From: Cypionkella aquatica
Lineage (GTDB): Bacteria > Pseudomonadota > Alphaproteobacteria > Rhodobacterales > Rhodobacteraceae
DNA length: 64,000 bases
Direction of reading: 5' to 3'
Assembly: GCF_030161095.1 (NCBI RefSeq)
Contig: NZ_BSPP01000005.1
Coordinates: 1 to 64,000 of the forward strand
Below the pieces are notes generated by a model, which saw only the letters and a program-made list of their open reading frames with translations, had not been told where the DNA came from and ran no database searches. Of this stretch, positions 38,898 through 47,662 are shown piece by piece (position 1 is the stretch's first letter; each line of letters starts with the position of its first letter). The position numbers and the translations under genes are program-made.

Positions 38898-40055
38898 ATG
38901 ATCTCTCGTTTCTTTTCCGCAGTCGCCTTGTTTGTGATCGCTTGCCTTCCGGCGCAGGCGTTTGAAACCCGCGCCAAGGCGGCATGGGTCTATGACGTGA
39001 CGACCCACACCGTGCTGATGGACAAGAACGGCGAAGCCTCGTTGCCGCCTGCGTCAATGTCAAAGCTGATGACTGTGAATATGCTGTTTGAGGCGCTGAA
39101 GGATGGCCGTGTTGCAATGGACACCACCTTTGGCGTCTCGGCGCATGCGGTCAGCTTTACCGAAGCCGGTGGCTCGACAATGTATTTGCAACAGGGCGAT
39201 CGTCCGACCGTGCAAGATTTGATCCACGGCATGATCATAAACTCGGGCAATGATGCCTGCGTGGTTGTCGCCGAAGGGCTGGCAGGCACCGAAGCGGCTT
39301 TTGCCGAGCAGATGACTGAACGCGCCCGTGCTTTGGGGCTGACCGCCTCGACCTTTGCCAATGCCAGCGGCTGGCCCGATCCCGGCCAACGGATGAGCAT
39401 GAAGGATCTGGGCCTGATCTCGGTGCGCCTGATAGAGGAATTTCCAGATCTTTACCCGGTCTTTGGCCAGACCGAGTTCAACTACAAAAACCGCGCGCCC
39501 GCCAATGCGCACAACCGCAACCCTTTGCTTGCGTTGAACATTGGGGCTGACGGTTTGAAGACAGGCCACACCCAAGAGGCCGGGTTTGGCATGGTAGGCT
39601 CTGTCAAGCAGGGCGAGCGGCGGATTGTGTTTGCGATCTCGGGCATGGCGTCGGACACCGAGCGCGCCGAGGAGGCCGAGCGAATTGCCACTTGGGCGTT
39701 CCGGCAGTTTGCGCTGAAAACCGTGGTTAAGGCCGAGGCCGAGGTGGCGCAAGCGCCGGTGTTCATGGGCGAGGCGGATACGGTGGGGCTGGTGCCGGCG
39801 CAGGATGTGAAACTGCTGATCCCCGCGCTGGCGCAGGACGGTTTGCAGGCGCAGGTGGTCTATAATGGCCCCCTGAAAGCGCCGATTGCCAAGGGCAGCG
39901 AAGTGGCGCAACTGGTGATCACCGTGCCCGGCCTGCCAGAGCATCGCGTCAGCCTCTTGGCCGCAGCCGACGTGCCGAAAGGCGGCTTTGTCAAGCGATT
40001 GAGCACTGCAGCGCAAAAGCTGCAGGCCGAGTATCTCGGCGCGCCTGCTAGCTGA
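38898..40055 (+). CDS. D-alanyl-D-alanine carboxypeptidase (penicillin-binding protein)
   Basis: 385 residues, periplasmic. A signal peptide (MISRFFSAVALFVIACLPAQA) is followed by the serine-peptidase S11 domain. The nucleophile motif is SMSK (Ser53, Lys56), then SGN in IINSGNDACVV near residue 115, and KTG in DGLKTGHTQEAG near residue 218. A C-terminal PBP5_C-like domain follows (about 270-360). It trims the terminal D-Ala of peptidoglycan stem peptides. It sits directly before tmk (stop TGA abuts the ATG). Confidence 0.95.
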   Translation: MISRFFSAVALFVIACLPAQAFETRAKAAWVYDVTTHTVLMDKNGEASLPPASMSKLMTVNMLFEALKDGRVAMDTTFGVSAHAVSFTEAGGSTMYLQQGDRPTVQDLIHGMIINSGNDACVVVAEGLAGTEAAFAEQMTERARALGLTASTFANASGWPDPGQRMSMKDLGLISVRLIEEFPDLYPVFGQTEFNYKNRAPANAHNRNPLLALNIGADGLKTGHTQEAGFGMVGSVKQGERRIVFAISGMASDTERAEEAERIATWAFRQFALKTVVKAEAEVAQAPVFMGEADTVGLVPAQDVKLLIPALAQDGLQAQVVYNGPLKAPIAKGSEVAQLVITVPGLPEHRVSLLAAADVPKGGFVKRLSTAAQKLQAEYLGAPAS

Positions 40056-40673
40056 ATGACCGGAGTTTTCTTGTCTTTTGAGGGCATTGACGGCTCTGGC
40101 AAGTCAACGCAGGCACGGCTTCTGGCCGAGGCCTTGCGCGCTCAGGGTCGGGTGGTGTGCCTGACGCGCGAACCGGGAGGCTCTGCAGGGGCCGAAGAAA
40201 TTCGCCGTCTGGTGCTGGAAGGCGAGGCTGATCGCTGGTCCACCGAGACCGAGCTTTTGCTGTTTACTGCCGCGCGCCGCGATCATCTAGAGAAAACCAT
40301 CCGTCCGGCTTTAGCGCGGGACGAAGTGGTGATTTCGGACCGTTTCGCGGATTCCTCACGTATCTATCAGGGCCTCACACGCGGCGATCTGCGCGAGACG
40401 GTAAACCGTCTTCATCAGCTGATGATCGGTGTTGAACCCGATCTGACCGTGCTGATCGACATTGAACCAAGCATGGGGCTGTCACGGGCCGTCGCGCGCG
40501 CAGGCACAGAAATGCGCTTTGAGGGCATGGGCTTAGGCGTGCAGCAAAAGGCGCGCGATGGCTTTCTGGCACTGGCCGCGGCGCATCCGGCACGGTTCCG
40601 GGTCATCGACGGCGCCCGCGCTCCGCAACAAGTTGCCGCTGATGTGCTTTCGGCCGTTCTGGCGCGGCTATGA
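40056..40673 (+). CDS. tmk: dTMP kinase
   Basis: 205 residues. It phosphorylates dTMP to dTDP. The P-loop is FEGIDGSGKSTQA (about residues 8-20), the DR(Y/F) motif is in ISDRFADSSRIYQG near residue 95, and the LID-type region follows. Length is usual. Its ATG directly follows the carboxypeptidase stop, and its stop overlaps the holB start (ATGA). The tmk-holB pairing is widespread. Confidence 0.97.
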   Translation: MTGVFLSFEGIDGSGKSTQARLLAEALRAQGRVVCLTREPGGSAGAEEIRRLVLEGEADRWSTETELLLFTAARRDHLEKTIRPALARDEVVISDRFADSSRIYQGLTRGDLRETVNRLHQLMIGVEPDLTVLIDIEPSMGLSRAVARAGTEMRFEGMGLGVQQKARDGFLALAAAHPARFRVIDGARAPQQVAADVLSAVLARL

Positions 40674-41788
40674 GCGAGGATCTGCCAGAGCCAGACCGAA
40701 TCGAGGGCGCGCCGCACCCCCGCAACACCGCAAGGTTGATCGGCCAAACGCAGGCCGAGGCGACATTCCTGCAAGCTTTCAATGGCACCCGGCTGCATCA
40801 CGGCTGGCTGATCACCGGGCCGCGCGGTGTAGGCAAGGCGACGCTGGCTTGGCGCATCGCCAAATTTCTGCTGGCAACCCCCGATGATGACGGCGGCATG
40901 TTCGCCGCCCCGCCGCCCGTTAGTCTGGACATTCCGGACAGCCACCCAGTGTCGCATCGCATGGCGGCGCTGACGGAATCGCGGATGTTCCTGCTGCGCC
41001 GCGCGCCGAATGAAAAGCGCGACAAGCTGCAGACCGTGATTTCTGTCGACGAAGTCCGCAAGATGAAAACCTTCTTCAACCACAGCGCCGCAGATGGCGG
41101 GCGGCGGGTGGCGATCATTGATTCCATAGACGAAATGAACACCTCTGCCGCCAATGCTTTGTTGAAATTGCTGGAAGAACCGCCTGCAAAAGTGACCATC
41201 CTGATGATCTCGCACCAGCCCGCCAAGCTGCTGCCCACGATCCGCTCGCGCTGCCGTGAATTGCGGCTGGGGCCGCTTTCGGCAGAAAATCTCTCGGACG
41301 CGCTGACCCAAGCGGGCGGCGATGTTGCCCCAGAAGACCGCGTGGCTTTGGCTGAACTTGCGGGCGGTTCGGTCGGAGAGGCGTTTCGGATGACCAATCT
41401 TGACGGGCTGAAATCTTATGAAAGCCTGATCCGGCTGTTTGGCACCCTGCCCCGGCTGGACCGCCCGCGCGCGCAGGCTTTGGCCGAGGCGGGTGCAGGC
41501 AAAGGCGCGGAAGCGCAGTTTGAATTGATCGTGACGCTGCTGGATTTGTTCCTCGCCCGCCTCGCCCGCGCAGGCACGCTGCAGCACTTGCCCCCCGAGG
41601 CCGCGCGCGGCGAGGGCGATCTGATCGCGCGGCTGTCGCCCAGCCCGGACTACGCCCGCATATGGGCCGATGTCGCGCAACATTTGGGCCTGCGCGCGCG
41701 GCGTGGCAAGGCAGTGAACCTTGACCCTGCCGCCCTTCTGATGGATATGGTTCTGCATATAAACGAGACGGCGGCAGAGCTTGCCTAG
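40670..41788 (+). CDS. holB: DNA polymerase III subunit delta-prime
   Basis: 372-residue clamp-loader subunit. It has the RuvB/AAA-type core: HHGWLITGPRGVGKATLAWRIAKFLL (P-loop, with the degenerate GVGKA common in delta-prime), ISVDEVRKMKTFFN, VAIIDSIDEMNTSAANALLKLLEEPP and the SRC motif in TIRSRCRELRLG. No zinc cysteine cluster is seen between the P-loop and DEV motif, as often in alphaproteobacteria. Starts by ATGA overlap with tmk. Confidence 0.95.
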   Translation: MSEDLPEPDRIEGAPHPRNTARLIGQTQAEATFLQAFNGTRLHHGWLITGPRGVGKATLAWRIAKFLLATPDDDGGMFAAPPPVSLDIPDSHPVSHRMAALTESRMFLLRRAPNEKRDKLQTVISVDEVRKMKTFFNHSAADGGRRVAIIDSIDEMNTSAANALLKLLEEPPAKVTILMISHQPAKLLPTIRSRCRELRLGPLSAENLSDALTQAGGDVAPEDRVALAELAGGSVGEAFRMTNLDGLKSYESLIRLFGTLPRLDRPRAQALAEAGAGKGAEAQFELIVTLLDLFLARLARAGTLQHLPPEAARGEGDLIARLSPSPDYARIWADVAQHLGLRARRGKAVNLDPAALLMDMVLHINETAAELA

Positions 41789-41797
41789 AGGTGCGGA

Positions 41798-42589
41798 ATG
41801 GCTTTTGAGATCGTAGACAGCCATTGCCATCTGGATTTTCCCGACTTTAATGACGAGTTGCCGCAGATCATCGCCCGCGCACACGAGGCAGGCGTTTCGC
41901 GCATGGTGACGATCTGCACCAAACTGCACAATCTGCCGAACGTGCGCGCCATCGTCGCGGCCTATCCGTCGGTATTCTACGCCGCAGGCATCCATCCGAT
42001 GAGTGCCGCCGATCATCCGCCGGTATCGGTCGAAGATCTGGTCGCGCTCGCCGCCGATCTGAAGTTTGTCGGTATTGGTGAGACAGGTCTGGATTATCAC
42101 TACACCGCTGAAAGCGCTGAAATCCAACAAAAATCGCTGCGAATCCATATCGAAGCCGCGCAAGAGACCGGGCTGCCGCTGATCATCCATTCGCGCGCCG
42201 CCGATGACGATATGGCGCGCATTTTGGCCGAGGGCATGGCCGTGAAACCCTATTCCTGTGTGATGCACTGCTTCTCCTCGGGTGAGGCTTTGGGCCGCGC
42301 GGCGCTCGACATGGGCTTCTATCTCTCGATGTCCGGCGTTGCGACCTTCCCCAAGTCGCAGGAGTTGCGTGATATTTTCGCGCGCGCGCCGCTGGACCGG
42401 ATATTGCTGGAAACCGACAGCCCCTATCTGGCACCGCCGCCCTACCGTGGTCGCAGGAATGAGCCCGCCTATACCGCCTTCACCGCGCGCGTTGGCGCAG
42501 CTGTGTTCGGCATCAGCGAAGAGTCCTTCGCCGCCGCCACGACTGCCAATTTCGACCGCCTGTTCGCCCGCGCCGCGAAAGCCGCATGA
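41798..42589 (+). CDS. TatD-family metal-dependent deoxyribonuclease
   Basis: 263-residue TIM-barrel hydrolase. Metal site motifs: DSHCHLDFPDF (His9, His11), GIGETGLDYHY (Glu) near residue 88, PLIIHSRAADDD, VMHCFSSG and LLETDSPYLAPPPYRGRRNEP. Family members have 3-prime-5-prime exonuclease or D-aminoacyl-tRNA deacylase-like activity; the specific role here is unknown. GAGGTG precedes the start. It overlaps the following MBL gene by ATGA. Confidence 0.95.
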   Translation: MAFEIVDSHCHLDFPDFNDELPQIIARAHEAGVSRMVTICTKLHNLPNVRAIVAAYPSVFYAAGIHPMSAADHPPVSVEDLVALAADLKFVGIGETGLDYHYTAESAEIQQKSLRIHIEAAQETGLPLIIHSRAADDDMARILAEGMAVKPYSCVMHCFSSGEALGRAALDMGFYLSMSGVATFPKSQELRDIFARAPLDRILLETDSPYLAPPPYRGRRNEPAYTAFTARVGAAVFGISEESFAAATTANFDRLFARAAKAA

Positions 42590-43395
42590 TGGCCACGATG
42601 CGCTTCACCATCCTCGGGTGCGGATCATCCGGTGGCGTGCCGCGTCTCGGTGGTGACTGGGGCGATTGCGACCCGAGCAACCCGAAAAACCGCCGCCGCC
42701 GCTGCTCTTTGCTCGTGGAGCGGCTTGAGGGTGATGCGATTACCCGCGTGCTGATCGACACCTCCCCCGACATGCGCGAACAACTCTTGGATGCCGGAAT
42801 TGGCGCGTTGGATGGCGTGGTGTTCACCCATTCGCACGCCGACCACACCCATGGCATCGACGATCTGCGCCAGATCGTGTTCAATATGCGCAAGCGACTG
42901 AGTGTGTGGGCCGATCATCCGACTCAAGAGGCGCTGCTGGTGCGCTTTGCCTATGCTTTTGTGCAGCCAGAAGGCTCGCCCTACCCGCCGATCCTTGATC
43001 TGCACAGCATCGGGCATAGCGCTTTTGAGGTGCCGGGGGCTGCGGGGCCGATCAGCTTCACGCCAATGTTGGTCGATCATGGCTCGATGGATGCCTTGGG
43101 GTTTCGCATTGGCGACGTGGCCTATATCCCCGACGTGGTGACGATTCCCGAGGCGGTTTGGCCACACCTTCAAGGGCTTGAGTGTTGGATCATCGACGCG
43201 TTGCGCCGCAAGCCACATCCGACCCATGCGCATCTGGCGCTGACGCTTGACTGGATTAACCGCGCCCGCCCCAAAACGGCGGTGATCACCAACATGCATC
43301 TGGATATGGATTACGCCACCCTGACGACCGAGTTGCCAAGTGGTGTCAGCCCCGCTTTCGACGGTTTGGTGCTGACATTTGAGAATGTCGCATGA
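42586..43395 (+). CDS. MBL-fold metallo-hydrolase (PhnP/RNase Z-like group)
   Basis: 269 residues. Core motifs are MRFTILGCGSSGGVPRLGGDWGDCDPSNPKN near the N-terminus, the metal motif THSHADHTHGIDDLR near residue 80, VDHGSMDALGFRI and TNMHLDMDYATL. This is the subgroup annotated near tatD and holB in alphaproteobacteria, related to the phosphodiesterase PhnP. Substrate unknown. The start by ATGA overlap with tatD is chosen; ATGs at codons 2 and 5 are alternatives. Confidence 0.92.
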   Translation: MMATMRFTILGCGSSGGVPRLGGDWGDCDPSNPKNRRRRCSLLVERLEGDAITRVLIDTSPDMREQLLDAGIGALDGVVFTHSHADHTHGIDDLRQIVFNMRKRLSVWADHPTQEALLVRFAYAFVQPEGSPYPPILDLHSIGHSAFEVPGAAGPISFTPMLVDHGSMDALGFRIGDVAYIPDVVTIPEAVWPHLQGLECWIIDALRRKPHPTHAHLALTLDWINRARPKTAVITNMHLDMDYATLTTELPSGVSPAFDGLVLTFENVA

Positions 43396-44333
43396 GCGCA
43401 TTGCTCGACGTTATTCTACCGGTTTTTCTGTTGATCGGGTTTGGCTATGCAGCAGCGCGGGCCAAGCTGTTCAGCGATGCGGCAGTGGATGGCGTGATGC
43501 GATATGCGCAAAGTTTCGCGCTGCCGGTGCTGCTGTTCCGCAATGTCGCCAATCTGGATCTTGGCACCGCCTTCGCGGCAGGGCCGCTGTTGTCCTTCTA
43601 TATTGGGGCTGCCTGCTCCTATGGGTTCGGCTTTTGCGTCGCCCGCTTTGGCTTTCGCCGCGCTTTGCCTGATAGCGTAGCGATTGGCTTTGCCTGCGCG
43701 TTTTCCAACTCGCTGCTGCTGGGAGTACCGATCACAGAGCGGGCCTATGGCACCGCAGCATTGGCGGGGAATTTCGCGATCATCTCGATCCACGCGCCGT
43801 TGATCTACACCTTTGGCATCGTGTTCATGGAATGGGCGCGCTCACGCGAGGCTGAAAGCCGCAGCCATGCCGAGTTGGCGCGGCAGGTGCTGCGCGGCGT
43901 GTTCACGCAGCCGCTGGTGGTCGGATTGATGTGTGGATTTGCGGTAAATCTGACCGGAGTGCCACAACCGGGCTTCCTCATGGCTGCGACCGATATGATG
44001 GCTAAATCGGGCCTGCCTGCGGCGCTGTTCGGCTTGGGTGGCGTGCTGCTGCGTTATCGACCGGAAGGTGACAAAGGCCTGATTGCAACGGTATGCTTCG
44101 CGTCCTTGCTGCTGCATCCGGGCATCGCCTATTGCCTTGCGCGCTTTGGCTTTGATCTTGACATCAACGGCTTGCGGTCAGTCACGGTCACCTCTGCGAT
44201 GGCGCCGGGGGTCAATGCCTATATGTTCGCCAACATGTATGGCGTCGGCAAACGCATCAGCGCGACAGCCGTTCTGGTGGCAACCGGGCTGTCGCTGTTT
44301 ACCTCTTGGGGCTGGCTCCACATCCTGCCGTAA
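43392..44333 (+). CDS. AEC-family transporter (auxin efflux carrier type)
   Basis: 313-residue polytopic membrane protein with about ten hydrophobic segments. It opens with LLDVILPVFLLIGFGYAAARAKLFSDAAVDGVMRYAQSFALPVLLF, the typical AEC N-terminus, and repeats the fold in the second half (MAPGVNAYMFANMYGVGKRIS). Substrates in bacteria include dicarboxylates. Its start overlaps the MBL gene (ATGA), making it the last gene of the SPOR-to-AEC operon. Ends 15 bases from the convergent agmatinase gene. Confidence 0.92.
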   Translation: MSALLDVILPVFLLIGFGYAAARAKLFSDAAVDGVMRYAQSFALPVLLFRNVANLDLGTAFAAGPLLSFYIGAACSYGFGFCVARFGFRRALPDSVAIGFACAFSNSLLLGVPITERAYGTAALAGNFAIISIHAPLIYTFGIVFMEWARSREAESRSHAELARQVLRGVFTQPLVVGLMCGFAVNLTGVPQPGFLMAATDMMAKSGLPAALFGLGGVLLRYRPEGDKGLIATVCFASLLLHPGIAYCLARFGFDLDINGLRSVTVTSAMAPGVNAYMFANMYGVGKRISATAVLVATGLSLFTSWGWLHILP

Positions 44334-44348
44334 GACGCCAAATTCGGC

Positions 44349-45305
44349 TTAGCGGACACCGCGTGCGTGGAAAATGAAGCCGAGGAAGTTCAGCAAAATC
44401 TGCGCCGCGAGGATCGAAGTCGATTGCGTCGGGTCATAGTCGGGGGCGACTTCGACCAGATCCATGCCGACCACCTCGTGATTTTTGGCAACCGCTTGCA
44501 GCATTTCCAGCACTTCGTAATACAGGAAGCCGCCGTGGCTGGGCGTGCCTGTTCCCGGCGCGATGGAGGGGCAAAAGCCGTCAATATCCAGCGTCACGTA
44601 AACCCGCGCACCTTTGGGTATCCGCGCAATCACGCCCTCTGCCCCCAAGGCCCGCATTTGCCGCACAGACAGAATGTCCGATCCCATCGCCCGCGCGGCC
44701 TCGTAACCCTCGCGCGCAGTGGACGACACATTGCGGATGCCCACCTGCGTCAGCCCCTTGACCCAAGGCTTTTCAGCCGCCCGCCGCATGGGTGAGCCGT
44801 GACCGACGCGCACGCCATGACGCTCATCGACGAAATCCAAATGTGCGTCGATTTGCAGGATGTGGATATCGCCCTGCCCCTCAAACGCCTCTATACACGG
44901 GATATTCACCGAATGATCGCCACCGATCACCACCGGAAGCGCGCCAGCTGCCAGCATAGCCTCTACCCCGGTGCGGATATTGGCGTGGCTGCGCGTGGTG
45001 TCGGTGTGGATGATATCGGCGTCACCAATATCCACGATCCGAACGGCTGCGGGCAGATAGGTGCAGTCGTCCTCGTGATCGTAAGCCCCGGCATGACCAA
45101 AGCTGAACAGCGTCGACGCCTCGCGGACCGAACGCGGACCAAACCGCGCACCGGCGCGGAACTGCGTACCAAAATCGAACGGCGCGCCCATCACAGCCAC
45201 ATCGGCGTCGATCTTTGACCAATCTTCGACGTAAGGCCGTTTGCCAAAGGTGGAAATCCCGACGAATGGCAGGTTCAACCGCCCGGTGTCATAGGTGTTG
45301 GCCAT
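44349..45305 (-). CDS. speB: Agmatinase (ureohydrolase family)
   Basis: 318-residue manganese enzyme expected to hydrolyse agmatine to putrescine and urea. Metal motifs: VVIGGDHSVNIP near residue 123, LQIDAHLDFVDE (DAHxD) near residue 147, and TLDIDGFCPSIAPGTGTPSHGG near residue 230. Other guanidino substrates of the family (guanidinobutyrate, guanidinopropionate) cannot be excluded from sequence alone. AAGGAC precedes the start. It ends the operon with the polyamine-type ABC importer, 9 bases after the permease. Confidence 0.9.
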   Translation of the reverse strand: MANTYDTGRLNLPFVGISTFGKRPYVEDWSKIDADVAVMGAPFDFGTQFRAGARFGPRSVREASTLFSFGHAGAYDHEDDCTYLPAAVRIVDIGDADIIHTDTTRSHANIRTGVEAMLAAGALPVVIGGDHSVNIPCIEAFEGQGDIHILQIDAHLDFVDERHGVRVGHGSPMRRAAEKPWVKGLTQVGIRNVSSTAREGYEAARAMGSDILSVRQMRALGAEGVIARIPKGARVYVTLDIDGFCPSIAPGTGTPSHGGFLYYEVLEMLQAVAKNHEVVGMDLVEVAPDYDPTQSTSILAAQILLNFLGFIFHARGVR

Positions 45306-45314
45306 GATTTGTCC

Positions 45315-46289
45315 TTAGTGCGGCGTCACGCCGCGCAGCCGTTCAGACCGGCGGCGCAGGATTTCAACGGTGGCGAGCATGGCAATCGACACGATCACCA
45401 GAATGGTCGCCACGGCAAGGATGGCCGGGCTGATGGCCTCGCGGATGCCGTTCCACATCTGGCGCGGAATGGTCTGTTGATCGGGGCCTGCGATGAACAG
45501 CACGGCCACCACTTCATCAAAAGACGTCACAAAGGCGAACAACGCCCCGGAAATCACCCCCGGCAGGATCAGCGGCATGATCACCTTGAAAAACGTCGTC
45601 CGCGGGTTGGCACCAAGGCTGGCGCTGGCGCGGATCAGCGATTGATCAAAGCCCGACAAGGTGGCGGTGACGGTGATGATCACAAACGGGATGCCCAAAG
45701 TGGCATGCGCCAGAATGATCCCCAGATGCGAGTTGGCCAAGCAGCCCTTCACCGACAGAAACGGTGACAGCAGCCAGCCCAACCAGTTGTCGGGCGAGAT
45801 ACAGGCGCTGGAATAGAAGAAAAACAGCCCGGTGCCAATGATGATGATCGGCACGATCATCGGCGAGATCAGCAGCGCCATGATGAGGCGGCGATACGGC
45901 ATCTCGGGCCGCGACAGGCCAAGAGCGGCGGTGGTGCCCAGAACGGTGGCCAAAATCGTCGCCCACATACCGATCCACAACGAGTTTTTCGCGGCTTTCA
46001 CCCAAGTTGCCTGCTCCCAAACTTGCGACCACCAACTGCTGTCGCGCACCGCATCTTCGGGGGCCGAGATGCCAAGCGTCAGCAACGTGTCATACCAGCG
46101 CAAGGAATAGCCAGAAGGGTCCAGCGCCAACATCTTGTGGGTGAACGAAAAATACGGCTCAACGTTGAATGACAACGGAATGACAATCAGGATCGGAGCG
46201 ACCAGAAACAGGAAGATCAGGATGCACAGGACGCGGAAGGTGTAATACCAGACGCGCTCTAGCGGCGAGGCATAGACGGGAAGGGCCAT
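45315..46289 (-). CDS. ABC transporter permease, PotC/PotI-like
   Basis: 324-residue inner-membrane permease. Hydrophobic segments begin near residue 16, and the EAA loop ASASLGANPRTTFFKVIMPLILPGV near residue 225 contacts the ATPase. A periplasmic insert (about residues 40-110) and a cysteine-containing loop (ACISPDNWLGW) are present. GAGGAG precedes the start. Second permease of the importer, 10 bases after the first. Confidence 0.93.
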   Translation of the reverse strand: MALPVYASPLERVWYYTFRVLCILIFLFLVAPILIVIPLSFNVEPYFSFTHKMLALDPSGYSLRWYDTLLTLGISAPEDAVRDSSWWSQVWEQATWVKAAKNSLWIGMWATILATVLGTTAALGLSRPEMPYRRLIMALLISPMIVPIIIIGTGLFFFYSSACISPDNWLGWLLSPFLSVKGCLANSHLGIILAHATLGIPFVIITVTATLSGFDQSLIRASASLGANPRTTFFKVIMPLILPGVISGALFAFVTSFDEVVAVLFIAGPDQQTIPRQMWNGIREAISPAILAVATILVIVSIAMLATVEILRRRSERLRGVTPH

Positions 46290-46299
46290 GAGTGTCTCC

Positions 46300-47556
46300 T
46301 CAGCCGAGTTTCAGACGGTCGATGCCGATCAGGCGGTCATACAGCCAATACAGGATCAGAACGGCGGCCAGCAGGATCGCGGCCAAAGCGGCAGCCATCG
46401 ACCAATTGGCTTTGCTCATGTGGAACTGGATCAGGTTCGAGATAAGTTGGCCATCGGCGCCACCGACCAAAGCCGGGGTGATGTAGTAGCCGACCGCAAG
46501 AATGAACACCAACAGCGAACCCGCAGCGATGCCCGGCAGGGTTTGTGGCAGATAAATCCGCCGGAACGTGGTCCAGCTGGTGGCGCCCAAGGAACGCGCC
46601 GCGCGGGCATAGCTGGGCGGGATCACCCTCATCACCGAATACAAAGGCAGCACCATGAACGGCAGCAGAATATGTGTCATCACGATGATGGTGCCGGTTT
46701 GATTGTAAATCATCCGCACCCGGCCATCATCGCCAATCACGCCAAGCCACACCATCAAGTCATTGATAATGCCTTGCTCTTGCAGAATGGCGATCCAGGA
46801 ACTGGTGCGCACCAACAGGCTGGTCCAGAACGGAAGCAGCACCAGGATCATCAGCAGGTTAGACTTTGCCATCGGCAGAACCGCCAGCCAATGCGCGATC
46901 GGGAAGGCCAGCAGCAGGCAAGACACCGTGATCACCAAGGACAGCACAAAGGTCTTGATGAACAAATACAGATAGATGCGCTGGTTGTCTTCAACCCGCT
47001 CGACCCCGCCATCGGCGTTGCGCTTGAGGTCGCTGGAAACCATGTAGAAATCCGAGGTCCATTCAGACGACGCATTGCGCATCGCCACCCAAAGCAGCGG
47101 ATCACCCCACATCTTATTGCTGGCGATCAACGCCTCTTTATAGGGGGGCACCAGCGTGTCTGCAGAACGTGCTGCCGCTTTGAACACGGAAATCGTGCCG
47201 GGGACGGTATAGTTGATCCGCGTGCCCGCAGCGCCCGCGGTCTTGTCCTTTTGCATCTGCACAAGGTCAGCGACCAAGGCGGCATAGGCATCCTCGGGAA
47301 TATCTGCGCTTGCGGGATGGTCCTGAAACCATGCAACCATGCTGGGCGCGTTGGACGAAAAGCCATCGTGATTGATCGAACGCTCCAACATCTTCAGGAT
47401 CGGAACGATAAAGGTCAGCACCACAAAGGCCAGCAAGGGCAGCACCAGAAAGAACGCGCGCCATTTGGCCTTGCGCTGCGCCTGCGCCAGCGCTGATTTC
47501 AGCGGGCGACCATCGGCCGTGCGCAAGATTTCGGGAGCAGAGGTCAGGTCAACCAT
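46300..47556 (-). CDS. ABC transporter permease, PotB/PotH-like, with long periplasmic insert
   Basis: 418 residues, longer than the usual 280-320. After the first transmembrane helix (about residues 35-55) an insert of about 150 residues precedes the main permease helices that start near residue 215. The EAA loop is ARSLGATSWTTFRRIYLPQTLPGI near residue 345. The insert is a recognised feature in part of the polyamine-type family and may touch the binding protein. AAGGATG precedes the start. Confidence 0.92.
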   Translation of the reverse strand: MVDLTSAPEILRTADGRPLKSALAQAQRKAKWRAFFLVLPLLAFVVLTFIVPILKMLERSINHDGFSSNAPSMVAWFQDHPASADIPEDAYAALVADLVQMQKDKTAGAAGTRINYTVPGTISVFKAAARSADTLVPPYKEALIASNKMWGDPLLWVAMRNASSEWTSDFYMVSSDLKRNADGGVERVEDNQRIYLYLFIKTFVLSLVITVSCLLLAFPIAHWLAVLPMAKSNLLMILVLLPFWTSLLVRTSSWIAILQEQGIINDLMVWLGVIGDDGRVRMIYNQTGTIIVMTHILLPFMVLPLYSVMRVIPPSYARAARSLGATSWTTFRRIYLPQTLPGIAAGSLLVFILAVGYYITPALVGGADGQLISNLIQFHMSKANWSMAAALAAILLAAVLILYWLYDRLIGIDRLKLG

Positions 47557-47628
47557 GAATCATCCTTACGGTCGCGCGGAAAAGCCGCTGCCAAGACCGA
47601 ACGAGAAGTGAGAAATTCGGAGGGAAAT

Positions 47629-47654
47629 CCGGGCGCGGCACGAAGCGCGCCCGG
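47629..47654 (-). other. Intra-operon hairpin after the binding-protein gene
   Basis: Perfect 9-bp arms CCGGGCGCG / CGCGCCCGG around an 8-base loop, 8 bases past the stop of the binding protein, without a U tract. Such stem-loops typically protect the 3-prime end of the abundant binding-protein transcript in ABC operons. Confidence 0.75.
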
Positions 47655-47662
47655 ACATCGGA

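Noticed and set aside
40415-42268. 617-codon open frame antisense to tmk, holB and tatD
   Set aside because: Opposite to three well-recognised genes. Its translation is rich in His, Arg and Gln without domain features, a common artefact of GC-rich third positions.
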